Positions 1 through 8,349 of a DNA stretch of 64,000 bases are shown one piece after another. The notes beneath the pieces were generated by a model, which was not told the DNA's origin, did not search any database, and saw only the letters and a list, made by a program, of their open reading frames with translations. The DNA lies in NCBI RefSeq assembly GCF_052180255.1, contig NZ_CP197466.1, forward strand, positions 3,472,001 to 3,536,000, in the 5' to 3' direction. Numbering within the stretch: position 1 is the stretch's first letter; every line of letters starts with the position of its first letter. The DNA comes from Paenibacillus_AM sp052180255. GTDB taxonomy: Bacteria; Bacillota; Bacilli; Paenibacillales; NBRC-103111. A program made the translations under genes and the position numbers.

Positions 1-349
1 CATCTTTGTCCGTATATGCACCAGGGTGAAGCACAATGTTGCCTACGCCAAGATAATCGGTGCGACGAATTTCTTGCTGCAGGAATGAAGTCCCGAGTTC
101 GTACGTATTGTCTTTATAGGAACCCAAATTTACAATATACGGCGCGTGAACGATAATCTCGTTCATGCCTGCTTGCGCCATGACAGCGCGGCCTTCTTCA
201 ACGAATTGTTCTTCAATTGGCTTACGGCGCGTGTTCTGTGGCGCACCTGTGTAGATCATAAATGTAGAGGAGCCGTATGATACTGCCTCTTTCGCTGCAT
301 TCAGCAGCCCTTTATCTGAAAAAGAAACATGCGATCCGATTTTCGGCAT
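1..349 (-). CDS. nfo: Deoxyribonuclease IV (AP endonuclease), 5' part only
   Basis: This is the first 116 residues of an endonuclease IV, which cleaves DNA 5' of abasic sites in base excision repair using a TIM barrel with three zinc ions. The start MPKIGSHVS, the segment TFMIYTGAPQNTRRK (about residues 30-44), HAPYIVNLGS and the first zinc-site region LHPGAY near the window edge all match the family. An AGGTGG ribosome binding site lies 7 nt before the ATG at 349. The gene is cut by the left edge, so the catalytic C-terminal half is not visible. The family call is firm. Confidence 0.93.
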   Translation of the reverse strand, partial: MPKIGSHVSFSDKGLLNAAKEAVSYGSSTFMIYTGAPQNTRRKPIEEQFVEEGRAVMAQAGMNEIIVHAPYIVNLGSYKDNTYELGTSFLQQEIRRTDYLGVGNIVLHPGAYTDKD

Positions 350-472
350 AAAAAAACCACCTTTGTGTATCTTTTTATTGTCTAACTTCACACAATTGTA
401 CCTTGAAATGCATCAGAAATCTAGGAATCGAATTATGAATGCGTTATAATGTAGGGTAGAGGTGAAATGGAT

Positions 473-916
473 ATGCAGGGAGACGTTAATACAGGTTTCA
501 TGTGGATGATCTTCTTCTGGTTATTTATTATGGTAGGCTTCATGGCAATCGGTGGATTCTTCATGTTCCGCAAGTTCCTCAAGGTACTACCAAAAGAAGA
601 TGGTAAATCCAAGCTGGATTGGCAAAATCATTACGTCGAAAACTCTCGACACTTATGGACAGATGACTCTAAACAATTTTTGGATAAGCTAGTCTCTCCG
701 GTGCCAGCTCCTTTTCGCGATATTGCCCGACATTCGATTGCTGCTAAGATCGGTGAGGTTGCACTCAATGAAAAAGCTTCCGAAGTCACGCAAGAACATT
801 GTGTCCAAGGATACATTCTAGCCACTCCAAAACAAGACTATGCGAGTCTCAAACGATTCCTGACCAGGGAAAATATTGATTACAGCAATTACAACCATTT
901 ACTAAACGCCAAATAA
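473..916 (+). CDS. DUF2621-like (YneK-like) membrane-anchored protein
   Basis: A protein of about 147 residues with one N-terminal membrane segment (about residues 9-33, rich in F, M, I and G) followed by a soluble domain. It resembles the DUF2621 family of Bacillales (YneK of B. subtilis), whose function is unknown. Two ATGs lie 6 nt apart, at 467 and 473. The ribosome binding site AGAGGTG (458-464) is only 2 nt from the first but 8 nt from the second, so I chose 473. The gene stands alone and is followed at once by a strong terminator. The family assignment is from memory of conserved features, so moderate. Confidence 0.8.
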   Translation: MQGDVNTGFMWMIFFWLFIMVGFMAIGGFFMFRKFLKVLPKEDGKSKLDWQNHYVENSRHLWTDDSKQFLDKLVSPVPAPFRDIARHSIAAKIGEVALNEKASEVTQEHCVQGYILATPKQDYASLKRFLTRENIDYSNYNHLLNAK

Positions 917-953
917 CCCGTGATGCTCGCCTGAGCAGCCGGGTTATTTTTTT
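911..953 (+). terminator. Intrinsic terminator after the DUF2621-like gene
   Basis: AAATAACCCG pairs with CGGGTTATTT around a 22-nt loop and is followed by a run of T. The stem begins inside the last codons of the gene. Confidence 0.9.
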
Positions 954-1065
954 ACATAAATAACTATTGACAAGAATCTAATTTCATAATAAATTTAATT
1001 CCAACAAAACAACTTGGTATTAACGGGATTAAAGTTTCATACACCCATTAAAGGAGGAATTCTAC

Positions 1066-2412
1066 ATGTATTGGGCAAGCTGGGTTACTGCAATCGTTCT
1101 CCTCGCACTCCTATATGTACTAGGCAGGTATAAAGTAAGTTTCGGTATTCGCGTATTGGCCGCGATGATTCTCGGAGTGGCAGTCGGGGCTATTTTCCAA
1201 AAAGATGCATTGGATATCGCGCTCTTTGGTACGGTATATATTAGCTTAATCAAAATGATCGTTATTCCACTCGTCGTAACCGCCATTATCTCTTCTATTA
1301 CTACCCTAACCGATCCGGGGCAGTTAAAAAGCGTTGGAGCTAAAACAATAGGTTTGTTCATTGGTACAACTGCAATTGCCGCAATATTCGGTCTAATTAC
1401 AGCAAAAATCTTCAATGTCGGCTCTGGATTCCCGCTAGAGAAAGTAGCAGACTTTAAAGCGAGAGAAGTTCCGAAGTTCTTGCAAATTATTACGGACAAC
1501 ATTCCGTCAAATCCTATTGCTGAAATGTCTACGGGCAAAATCATTCCGGTCATTATCTTTGCAATCTTCATCGCGGTTGCGATTATCGTGGAAGGTCACA
1601 GAAAGCCTGAAGTGGTGAAACCTTTTAAAGACTTTATCAATTCGTTCAAAGCCATCATGTTCCGTGTAACGAAGTTCGTGATCAAATTAACACCTTATGG
1701 CGTATTCGGACTTATGACAGCAATGGCTGCCAAATATGGTCTGGATTCCTTAACAAAGCTTGGTCCGGTTATCTTGGCTGTGTACTTGGCAGCAATCCTT
1801 CAAATGGTTATCACGAACGGTGGACTTGTCTTGTTCGCTGCAAAAGTAAATCCAATTCGCTTCTTCCGTAAAGCTTATCCGGTCATCGCTGTTGCCTTTA
1901 CAACACGCAGCTCGTATGCAACACTTCCGGTTAACTTAGAAACGATTACCAAACGGATTCGTGTATCCGACCGTATCGCATCGTTCGTCGCTCCGCTTGG
2001 GGCAACCATTAACATGAACGGCTGCGGCGGGTTGTATCCAGCAATCGTCGCTGTGTTTGTCGCCAATGTGTATGGTGTGGAGTTAACGTTCTATCACTAT
2101 GCGATCATCGTCGGTGCAGCAGCCATCTCCTCTATCGGTACAGCGGGTGTTCCTGGTCCAGCATCGATCTCGACGACAGTCGTACTCGGAGCAGCAGGTC
2201 TTCCAATCGAAGGTATGGCAATGGTACTTGGTATCGATGCAATCCTCGATATGGCTCGTACAGCTGTTAACGCAACAGGCACAACGGTATCTTCCCTTGT
2301 GGTTGCGGTATCAGAGAAAGAGTTCGACCGCGATGGCTTCAATCATGGAGTGGATGAAGAGTTAGAAAATTACGGTACGCCTGCTGGTAAAGACGAAGTT
2401 GTGAGAGCGTAG
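1066..2412 (+). CDS. tcyP: Sodium:dicarboxylate/cystine symporter family transporter, probably TcyP-like
   Basis: A 448-residue secondary transporter of the dicarboxylate/amino acid:cation symporter family, with about eight membrane spans plus re-entrant loops. The family signatures are visible: the MIVIPLVVTAII helix near residue 65, a TTRSSYATLP hairpin near 285, NMNGCGG near 315 and a MARTAVNATG C-terminal motif near 398. Glutamate and dicarboxylate members usually have NMDGT. The NMNGC version with TTRSS is what I recall from L-cystine transporters such as TcyP, so cystine is the favoured substrate, but this is inference. The start has a textbook AAAGGAGG site. It is monocistronic, with no terminator until 2597. 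Confidence 0.85.
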   Translation: MYWASWVTAIVLLALLYVLGRYKVSFGIRVLAAMILGVAVGAIFQKDALDIALFGTVYISLIKMIVIPLVVTAIISSITTLTDPGQLKSVGAKTIGLFIGTTAIAAIFGLITAKIFNVGSGFPLEKVADFKAREVPKFLQIITDNIPSNPIAEMSTGKIIPVIIFAIFIAVAIIVEGHRKPEVVKPFKDFINSFKAIMFRVTKFVIKLTPYGVFGLMTAMAAKYGLDSLTKLGPVILAVYLAAILQMVITNGGLVLFAAKVNPIRFFRKAYPVIAVAFTTRSSYATLPVNLETITKRIRVSDRIASFVAPLGATINMNGCGGLYPAIVAVFVANVYGVELTFYHYAIIVGAAAISSIGTAGVPGPASISTTVVLGAAGLPIEGMAMVLGIDAILDMARTAVNATGTTVSSLVVAVSEKEFDRDGFNHGVDEELENYGTPAGKDEVVRA

Positions 2413-2424
2413 TTGTTGCTTAAC

Positions 2425-2557
2425 TCCGCTGTACGGACACAATGTTCTTTCAATCGCTGTTGTTCTCGAATTTCTTTATTAGGTTTTAAAATGGTTTGAA
2501 ATTCGATCACAAAGGCGACCGCTGTCGCTTTTCCAGAATCATTGTGTCCGCTCCGCT
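2425..2557. repeat. Palindromic intergenic element, full copy R1 (inverted orientation)
   Basis: An imperfect long palindrome. Outer arms CGGACACAATG (2434-2444) and CATTGTGTCCG (2540-2550) flank inner arms CGAATTTC (2467-2474) and GAAATTCG (2498-2505). Between the arms lie conserved asymmetric blocks. On the minus strand these read CTGGAAAAGCG..AGCGGTCGCCTTTGTG on one side and AACAGCGATTG on the other. The same blocks recur at 2694-2862 and 45363-45478. No protein reading frame is supported here. Confidence 0.85.
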
Positions 2558-2596
2558 CAGAGGTTAGTGCAGCATTTGGTATGTAGTAAGTAAAAT

Positions 2597-2647
2597 AAGG
2601 AAATCCCCAATGTCGGGTTCAATTGGACATTGGGGATTTCCTTTTTT
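2597..2647 (+). terminator. Strong intrinsic terminator
   Basis: An 18-bp perfect stem AAGGAAATCCCCAATGTC / GACATTGGGGATTTCCTT with a short loop and a following T run. It probably ends transcription from the symporter gene after reading through element R1. Confidence 0.9.
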
Positions 2648-2693
2648 CTTTCGGTGCCAAAGCGAAGTGAGTAAAATGTTCCACACTATCAAT

Positions 2694-2862
2694 CCGCTCG
2701 GAGCGGAGCGAATAAAACGATTCTGGAAAAGCGTAGCGGTCGCCTTTGTGATCGAGTTTCACCCATTTAAACCACCATTCAGGAAACTCGAGAACAACAG
2801 CGATTGGAAGAACGTTTTATTCGCGCAGCGGATGATTGAAGGAACGTTTTATTCGCGCAGCG
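2694..2862. repeat. Palindromic intergenic element, full copy R2 with duplicated right arm
   Basis: Outer arms GCGAATAAAACG (2708-2719) and CGTTTTATTCGC (2813-2824) flank inner arms CGAGTTTC (2753-2760) and GAAACTCG (2783-2790). The blocks between the arms, GCGTAGCGGTCGCCTTTGTG and AACAGCGATTGGAAG, match R1 reversed. The right outer arm with its GCGCAGCGG tail is repeated again at 2845-2862, giving a tandem duplication. Arm sequences differ from R1 but stay self-complementary. Confidence 0.85.
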
Positions 2863-2869
2863 GATTCGG

Positions 2870-3031
2870 TTATTCGAAAGTTGCTTCCTGATCTTCTTCA
2901 TTGGCTCCACAAGCGTCTACCGCAGATTTCGGTTGCGGCTGTCCATCTGCCATATGATCTCCAAATTGATCAAGACGTGATGGATTACTAGCTGGTCCAT
3001 CATTATCTGGTTTACTATTTCTTCCTGTCAT
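2870..3031 (-). CDS. Small acidic hypothetical protein, 53 aa
   Basis: I do not recognise this protein. It is 53 residues, hydrophilic and acidic, with an N-terminal MTGRNSKPDNDGP, a single cysteine (VDACGAN) and an EEDQEATFE tail. It has no membrane segment. A very strong ribosome binding site (GGAGGTGAT) sits 6 nt before the ATG, which is the main support for a real gene. It stands alone between element R2 and the sigI promoter region and is divergent from sigI. It resembles the class of short, disordered proteins common in Paenibacillus, but I infer no function. Confidence 0.7.
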   Translation of the reverse strand: MTGRNSKPDNDGPASNPSRLDQFGDHMADGQPQPKSAVDACGANEEDQEATFE

Positions 3032-3214
3032 GTACCAATCACCTCCATGTGTATCGTTACCAAAAAACGGATATTCATACAGGGTTAAGCATCCACTTTT
3101 TATGGCAATTCAGTTTGATATAGAATAAATTCCCATATTTACATGTGAATAAATTACTTGTATGATTCAGCTTATTGATTGAAGTCGTCTCGAAATAGGA
3201 AGTGATTGCTTACG

Positions 3215-3931
3215 ATGAATAATTCGATACAAGATATCTTACAGCGATCCCGAGACGGGGATCACGCTGAACGTGAACAGCTCATTCACCAATACCGTCC
3301 CTTTATTATCCGAACCGTTAGTCATGTATGCAAACGTCAAATCGGATGGAACGATGATGAAGCGAGCATTGGTTTGATTGCTTTTAACGAGTCCATTGAT
3401 CGATATAACCCGAATCATGATAAATCCTTTGACAATTTTGCCTATATGATTATTCGTAACCGCCTGATTGATGAGTTCCGCAAGAATGGTAAAATTTCAC
3501 AAACAGAACACTTGATGTGGGAGAGTCATGACGAATTTGAATCAACGACGCATGAAATATCCAGTTCTTTAGAGGTCTACGAACGGGAACAATCGGCGAC
3601 GGATTTAGCACACGAATTAATTACATACGACGAGATTTTACAGGATTACGGCATACTTCTGGAGGAATTGGAAGCATGCTCCCCCACCCATCGGGATACA
3701 AGGGAACGACTCATTGAAATCGCCAAACACTTTCATGAACAACCCACTTTAATGGCTTATTTAGAAAGAACAAAACATCTTCCCATTAAAGAAATGATGC
3801 CATATGTAGGAGTAAGTAAAAAAACATTAGAGAGAAACCGTAAATATTTAATTGCCCTGATACTAATATTTAGCTGCGATGAATTTATTCATATCCGCAG
3901 TACCGTTTCTTTCATAGGGAAAGGAGAGTGA
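3215..3931 (+). CDS. sigI: RNA polymerase sigma factor SigI
   Basis: A sigma-70-like factor of 238 residues. Region 2 is recognisable (KSFDNFAYMIIRNRLIDEFRK, about residues 69-89, resembling region 2.4) and the C-terminal SigI region carries YVGVSKKTLERNRKYLIALILI. In Bacillus SigI answers heat or cell-envelope stress, and in clostridia it answers polysaccharides. A TTG at 3206 is possible, but the AGGAAG site is only a few bases from it and 11 nt from the ATG at 3215, which I prefer. The downstream rsgI gene, 5 bp away, confirms the identity. Its target may be the SLH gene that follows (see 5018-5046). Confidence 0.92.
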   Translation: MNNSIQDILQRSRDGDHAEREQLIHQYRPFIIRTVSHVCKRQIGWNDDEASIGLIAFNESIDRYNPNHDKSFDNFAYMIIRNRLIDEFRKNGKISQTEHLMWESHDEFESTTHEISSSLEVYEREQSATDLAHELITYDEILQDYGILLEELEACSPTHRDTRERLIEIAKHFHEQPTLMAYLERTKHLPIKEMMPYVGVSKKTLERNRKYLIALILIFSCDEFIHIRSTVSFIGKGE

Positions 3932-3936
3932 TAATA

Positions 3937-4992
3937 ATGCAAGGCGTAGTTTTTAAAATAACCGACAATCGAATCGTAGTCCTGTGTGATGATGGGAAGT
4001 TCCGCAATCTCCCTCACTCTCCTGTGATGCCCGCATTAGGAGAAAAGATTACCCTTCCAGAGCTGCCACTCGCAAATGAGAAACAAACAAAGGTCTGGAA
4101 AATAAATAAACGGTGGATGGCAGTCGCGTCGTTTCTACTTTTGGTCAGCCTAACATTGATCTTGAATTTAACCCTACTATCTACACCGACAGTTGCCATG
4201 GTCGCAATAGATATCAATCCGAGTATCGAGCTTTTTGTTGATAGTAAAGGAAAAGTGAATAAAGCTTCCCTCATGAATGAAGATGCCAAGTGGATGATTT
4301 CGGAAAAGGAATTAAAAGGAAAAGAATTCTATGAGGCTATACAAATCATTATTTCAAAAGCAAAGGAACAAGGCTATCTTGACTTGGAAACGGACAAGAA
4401 GTTTGTTTTGATGTCCATTGTGGATACAGGGAAAGCATCCTTTCAGGTCGATCCCAATAAGGTAACACCGGAAGAAAACGATGTTCAATTGGAGCTTTAC
4501 TACACGGATCAACAGCAGCAAGAAAAAGCCAAAGAGGCTGGTTTGACGTTGAACAAATATATTGTCTACGAGCAGGCTAAACAAATGGGCGTTGAGATTC
4601 AATTAGAGGAGCTTCGCACCCATTCCGTTGTTTCATCGTTAAACCAAGCCGGGGTAGATCCGCAGCTCTTTTTCAAAAAAGAAAAAAAATCGAATCGCGA
4701 AGAACCTAAGGAAAAGAAAGAACATAAGGAACCAAAAGAACAGGCGCATACACCTGAGAAAAATGTGAAACATGAAGAAGTAAAACCTGCTTCGAAAAAA
4801 TCAGGAGATCGGTTCGAGGATTCCAATCATAAAAACAAAGACGAGAAAGAGAAAGAAGTTAAAGAAAAAGATAAAGCGCATAAGAACGAGGAAAAAGATA
4901 AAGACCCGAGAAACGACAATGAAAAGAATCAAGGTACGAGCAAAGGGGATAAAGACAGGGACCATAAAGATAAAGATAAGGGTAAAGATTAA
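3937..4992 (+). CDS. rsgI: Anti-sigma-I factor RsgI family protein
   Basis: A 351-residue single-pass membrane protein. The N-terminal RsgI domain (about 1-50) is cytoplasmic and should bind SigI. A membrane segment spans about 61-81, followed by the typical extracytoplasmic start VAIDINPSIEL and a domain to about residue 230. From about 245 to the end it is almost wholly Lys, Glu, Asp, His and Asn, a disordered charged tail. It has no carbohydrate-binding module of the kind clostridial RsgI sensors carry. The start has AAGGAGAG 9 nt upstream. A GTG at 3928 would overlap sigI by 4 nt but leaves no spacing. Cotranscribed with sigI. Confidence 0.92.
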   Translation: MQGVVFKITDNRIVVLCDDGKFRNLPHSPVMPALGEKITLPELPLANEKQTKVWKINKRWMAVASFLLLVSLTLILNLTLLSTPTVAMVAIDINPSIELFVDSKGKVNKASLMNEDAKWMISEKELKGKEFYEAIQIIISKAKEQGYLDLETDKKFVLMSIVDTGKASFQVDPNKVTPEENDVQLELYYTDQQQQEKAKEAGLTLNKYIVYEQAKQMGVEIQLEELRTHSVVSSLNQAGVDPQLFFKKEKKSNREEPKEKKEHKEPKEQAHTPEKNVKHEEVKPASKKSGDRFEDSNHKNKDEKEKEVKEKDKAHKNEEKDKDPRNDNEKNQGTSKGDKDRDHKDKDKGKD

Positions 4993-5017
4993 TCTTTTTT
5001 AAAAAAAATGTTCGACG

Positions 5018-5046
5018 ACCCCCTAAAAACGAATGTGTGCGACGTA
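5018..5046 (+). promoter_or_regulatory. Candidate SigI-type promoter
   Basis: ACCCCC (5018-5023) followed at once by an A-rich TAAAAA tract, with CGTA (5043-5046) 19 nt downstream. SigI promoters described in Bacillus and Clostridium have a C-rich -35 with an A tract and a CGWA -10. The site lies 43 bp before the SLH gene and just after rsgI. The spacer length is my estimate and another CGAA lies closer, so this is tentative. Confidence 0.45.
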
Positions 5047-5088
5047 ATAATCCATGTACACAAACTTTTCTTAGAGAGGAACGATAAC

Positions 5089-6468
5089 ATGAAGAAATTA
5101 AGAAATACCCTTAGCTTGCTGCTTATTGCTTGCCTGATGTTCGCGTCTGCCGGACAAATTTTGGCGGCTACCGAAGTGAAGCCTACGGTTACACCGGATG
5201 GCCGGATCCAGATTGTTCTGGATTTTAATGATATGAAGGATGCAGAGTGGGCCGCAACTTACATAGGCAAAATGAAATCGAAAAACGTCCTTGCCGGATT
5301 TGAAGATGGGTCCTTCCGTCCCAATCAACCCGTAACCCGCGTTCAGGCCATCGTTACAGCTGTACGATTAATGGGTCTGGATAATGAAGCGAAGGCGAAA
5401 TCGCTGGATACCAAGCTTCATTTTAAGGATGCAGCAGTAATCGATAATCAATTTAAATGGGCAAAAGGCTATATTCTTGTCGCTCTAGAAAAAGGACTTT
5501 TCGATGCTACCGAAGAAAATATGCAACCTGACAAGCCTGCAAGCCGTGTATGGGTTTCCAGCCTTTTGGTGAAATCCCTTGGTTTTCAAGCTGAAGCTCT
5601 TCAAAAAATGACTACCATTCCCGACTTTACCGATGCAAACCAAATTCCTGCAGGAGCACTTGGTTACATTAATGTCGCTGTCGACCATGATATTATCAGT
5701 GGTTACCCGAACGGAACCTTTAAACCGAACAATAATGTTACCCGTGCAGAGATGGCTGTATTGTTAGATCGGACCAACGATGGCTTGCTTGAAAATTCCG
5801 GAGCAATTAAGGTTAGCGGGAAAATCACAGCCATTCAATTTAATACCGATGCCACAAATCAATCTGCTAATGGCCAGATCACGATAAAAACCTTTAACGG
5901 CGATACTTTAACTTACATGATTGCATCGAACTTATTGGTACAATATCATCAGAAATTTGTCCATGCCGATCAACTTATCGTAAACGATACAGTAAACCTC
6001 ACTGTTAAAGATAACACGGTAAATGAAGCTGCTCTATTTAACAAAGAGGACGTAAAAGAAACAGTATCCGGTATCAGCGAATTTGATGCAAAAATCGAGT
6101 ATGGAAAGCATTCCGAATATAAGCTGAAATATAAAAATAAAGGCAACAAGGTTGAAGCGCAAATAGAGAACCAAACAGAGAATGGAAAAGAAAAGGTAAA
6201 AGATGCTCAAGCTGTAAAAACAGTTGAAAATCTGCTTCAAAAAGCCGCCCTTTCCGATAAAATGAGCAAAGAAGAAGTTACAAACAAAATTTTAGCTGCA
6301 TTAAACGTTGACAAGAACAAAGTGCAAGAATTAGAGCTCAAAATCAAATTTGCCAATGGCAAAGAGTTGAAAATTGAGATCGATCATGAGAAAGAACATG
6401 GTAACCATAAGGAACATGATAATGACGATAAAAATCATAACGATCATGATGACCATAAAAAGAAATAA
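5089..6468 (+). CDS. Exported SLH-domain protein with a YusW-like C-terminal domain
   Basis: A 459-residue secreted protein. A signal peptide (KKLRN then a hydrophobic stretch, about 1-27) precedes three S-layer homology repeats at about 53-98, 112-165 and 178-230, which normally bind pyruvylated secondary wall polymer. A beta-rich domain follows (about 240-310), then a region at about 350-430 resembling YusW-type domains (KLKYKNKGNKVEAQIE, LELKIKFANGKELKIEID). The tail is His, Asp and Lys rich and could bind metal. Start chosen at 5089, with GAGAGGAACG upstream and the signal peptide immediately after. It lies directly downstream of sigI-rsgI and probably belongs to their envelope-stress module. 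Confidence 0.88.
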   Translation: MKKLRNTLSLLLIACLMFASAGQILAATEVKPTVTPDGRIQIVLDFNDMKDAEWAATYIGKMKSKNVLAGFEDGSFRPNQPVTRVQAIVTAVRLMGLDNEAKAKSLDTKLHFKDAAVIDNQFKWAKGYILVALEKGLFDATEENMQPDKPASRVWVSSLLVKSLGFQAEALQKMTTIPDFTDANQIPAGALGYINVAVDHDIISGYPNGTFKPNNNVTRAEMAVLLDRTNDGLLENSGAIKVSGKITAIQFNTDATNQSANGQITIKTFNGDTLTYMIASNLLVQYHQKFVHADQLIVNDTVNLTVKDNTVNEAALFNKEDVKETVSGISEFDAKIEYGKHSEYKLKYKNKGNKVEAQIENQTENGKEKVKDAQAVKTVENLLQKAALSDKMSKEEVTNKILAALNVDKNKVQELELKIKFANGKELKIEIDHEKEHGNHKEHDNDDKNHNDHDDHKKK

Positions 6469-6547
6469 TCCTTTACAATCAACCTTCGAAAAGCACATCT
6501 AACACGATTGGGGCAATGTCCCCCTCCGCTTTGCACTCCGATTTCAT

Positions 6548-6602
6548 TAAAAAGCACCTTCCGTGAACCGTATTCATACGATTCGTGGGAGGTGCTTTTC
6601 CT
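6548..6602. terminator. Bidirectional terminator between convergent genes
   Basis: AAAAGCACC (6550-6558) pairs with GGTGCTTTT (6591-6599), and the interior CCGTGAA / TTCGTGG pairs partly. Runs of A and T on both sides serve the SLH gene (+) and the GDPD gene (-). Confidence 0.85.
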
Positions 6603-6621
6603 CATAGTTGAACTTATCTTC

Positions 6622-7548
6622 TTACTTTAAACCCATTTCAGTAATCACTTCTTTTAACAAATCCGGACGGTTCGTCATAACACCATCTGCACCAAGCTCG
6701 ATCAATTTTTTCATCGTTGGCTTATCGTCAATGGTCCAGTAATGCACTTGCATGTTCAGGCGATGTGCATTCTCGATGATACGTTTAGTGCTAAGGTCAA
6801 AGCCACTATCCGCTGTTGGGATTTGCAGCACTTGTGAGCTTGGACGATAAAAACCTGGCAGGAATATTTTATTCGCGATAACGAACTTAATCACTTCTGC
6901 TTTACCCGCTCCGAGTGGCACTCGATCTCCAGATAATGCAGAGAATTTCTGTACGATACCATTGTCAAAAGAGTTCATAATCACTTTATCTTCGAGGTGG
7001 TATTTTCGAATCAGATCCCAAAGCTTCTGTTCGATCTCGGAAGGCTTCCCAATGGGATAGCTGTCCTTAATCTCTACGTTAAAATGATACTTACTGCCGT
7101 ACTTCGCGAACACTTCCTCTAGTGTCGGAATGTAAGCCCCTTTTCCACGGTAGCTGTATTCGCCTTTCAAATCTTTGAACTGGTAGCCTGCATCCAGCTT
7201 TTGCAGCTCTGATAGTGTATACGAATCTACCCTACCCTTGCCGTTCGTTGTGCGGTCCACCGTTGCGTCATGAATCGTCACCAAGTGGCCGTCTTTGGTC
7301 ATATGAATATCTGTCTCTAGCACATCAACATTCAGAGAGTCGGCAACATCAAATGCTGGCATTGTGTTGGATGGTGCCAGCAGCTCACCGCCTTGGTGCG
7401 CGATGTTCAGTGGCTTTTTCAGACCGACAAAGACATCCTTCTGCTTCGGAACGAAGCCGTAATACATCACAGTATGAGCAGCAATGATGACAATAATAAG
7501 GCCAAGAATGGAGTAAAGCATAATCCGCTTGCGTGAAATTGGAGCCAT
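6622..7548 (-). CDS. Membrane-anchored glycerophosphodiester phosphodiesterase
   Basis: A 308-residue GDPD-family protein that hydrolyses glycerophosphodiesters to glycerol-3-phosphate and an alcohol. One N-terminal membrane segment (about 9-30) puts the catalytic domain outside the membrane. Visible signature: AHQGGELLAPSNT (the HRG..PENT motif, with Gln in place of the usual Arg), ETDIHMTKDGHLVTIHD with the metal-binding Glu/Asp and catalytic His, and the C-terminal HYWTIDD and GADGVMTNRPD segments. I chose the start at 7548, which has AGGAGGGTCAAT immediately upstream; a longer form from 7575 would place that site inside the gene. Monocistronic. Confidence 0.92.
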   Translation of the reverse strand: MAPISRKRIMLYSILGLIIVIIAAHTVMYYGFVPKQKDVFVGLKKPLNIAHQGGELLAPSNTMPAFDVADSLNVDVLETDIHMTKDGHLVTIHDATVDRTTNGKGRVDSYTLSELQKLDAGYQFKDLKGEYSYRGKGAYIPTLEEVFAKYGSKYHFNVEIKDSYPIGKPSEIEQKLWDLIRKYHLEDKVIMNSFDNGIVQKFSALSGDRVPLGAGKAEVIKFVIANKIFLPGFYRPSSQVLQIPTADSGFDLSTKRIIENAHRLNMQVHYWTIDDKPTMKKLIELGADGVMTNRPDLLKEVITEMGLK

Positions 7549-7716
7549 ATTGACCCTCCTGATTGATTTAGTCACTTTCTATCCATATATAGCATAGCGA
7601 AGGGAAGGTGGAAAGCAAAGAAGATTTTACAACTGATGAGATAAGAATCACCTTGTAACTACGGACAGATGACCAGTATATAATAATCCATCTGTTAGAG
7701 GGAGGTTTTATTTGAA

Positions 7717-8268
7717 ATGTATAATGGATTGAACGGTTATCAACGTCACCACTGCGGTCATCCAGTATTAGATCAAATATTGGTGAAGTGGCCTGAGGAA
7801 CAAAGAAATACGGTTTATTTGTTAATCAATAAATACGGTTTACCACATGATGCATGCATGACAAAAATTACGTGGTATAACAATTATCCTTGGAAGCGGA
7901 CGACTGTTCATCTTCATACAGTACCACATAACTCCCCGACTCCCCATCTTGATTATTTAGAACAAACCATTGATTATAGAGTTCCTGTTCAATATTTTGA
8001 TGCCATAGCACAGTTTGACGGCAGCTTATATCCGGACCGTACGGCTGGTGAAGCTTCAGCTAAATGCGATCAAGAAGCGGCGAATTTTATGGCTATAAAC
8101 TTGATGAACGACATCGTAACTGGCAAGCGGACTGTAGAAGATGCACGTCGTGCTGCAGCTGAAATTGAAAAAGCTTTTCGATTGCATGGTCAATATTCAC
8201 CCTACACCACAGAATTCCTATTCCCACAGCAATCTCATACAGCTGACCCCGATGTCGCCGTTTTCTAA
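7717..8268 (+). CDS. Conserved-looking hypothetical protein, 183 aa
   Basis: I do not recognise this protein. It is soluble, with no signal or membrane segment, and rich in His, Tyr and Pro in the first 90 residues (YQRHHCGHP, HLHTVPHNSPTPHLDYL). A helical C-terminal half includes AAAEIEKAFRLHG. An excellent GGGAGG site precedes the ATG, and a TATAAT-like hexamer lies about 35 bp upstream at 7679-7684, so it is very probably expressed. The many His residues could mean a metal site, but no known motif is seen. It stands alone between divergent and convergent neighbours. Confidence 0.75.
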   Translation: MYNGLNGYQRHHCGHPVLDQILVKWPEEQRNTVYLLINKYGLPHDACMTKITWYNNYPWKRTTVHLHTVPHNSPTPHLDYLEQTIDYRVPVQYFDAIAQFDGSLYPDRTAGEASAKCDQEAANFMAINLMNDIVTGKRTVEDARRAAAEIEKAFRLHGQYSPYTTEFLFPQQSHTADPDVAVF

Positions 8269-8296
8269 GTGATATATCAATAAGTGCTATGAATAT

Positions 8297-8346
8297 TAAA
8301 AAAAGAGGTAGATTGTATCGTAGAAAACGATATGGTCTACCTCTAT
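8297..8346 (-). terminator. Intrinsic terminator
   Basis: AGAGGTAGA (8304-8312) pairs with TCTACCTCT (8336-8344), and the stem continues inward (TATCGT / ACGATA). The T run is on the minus strand, four bases after the stop codon of the 40-aa gene; it may also slow the plus-strand gene ending at 8268. Confidence 0.85.
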
Positions 8347-8349
8347 CAT

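Noticed and set aside
1062..1571. 169-codon minus-strand frame
   Set aside because: Antisense to the well-supported symporter gene; composition is that of a shadow frame.
2610..2891. 93-codon plus-strand frame
   Set aside because: It lies across the terminator and palindromic element R2, has no ribosome binding site, and its sequence is explained by the repeat.
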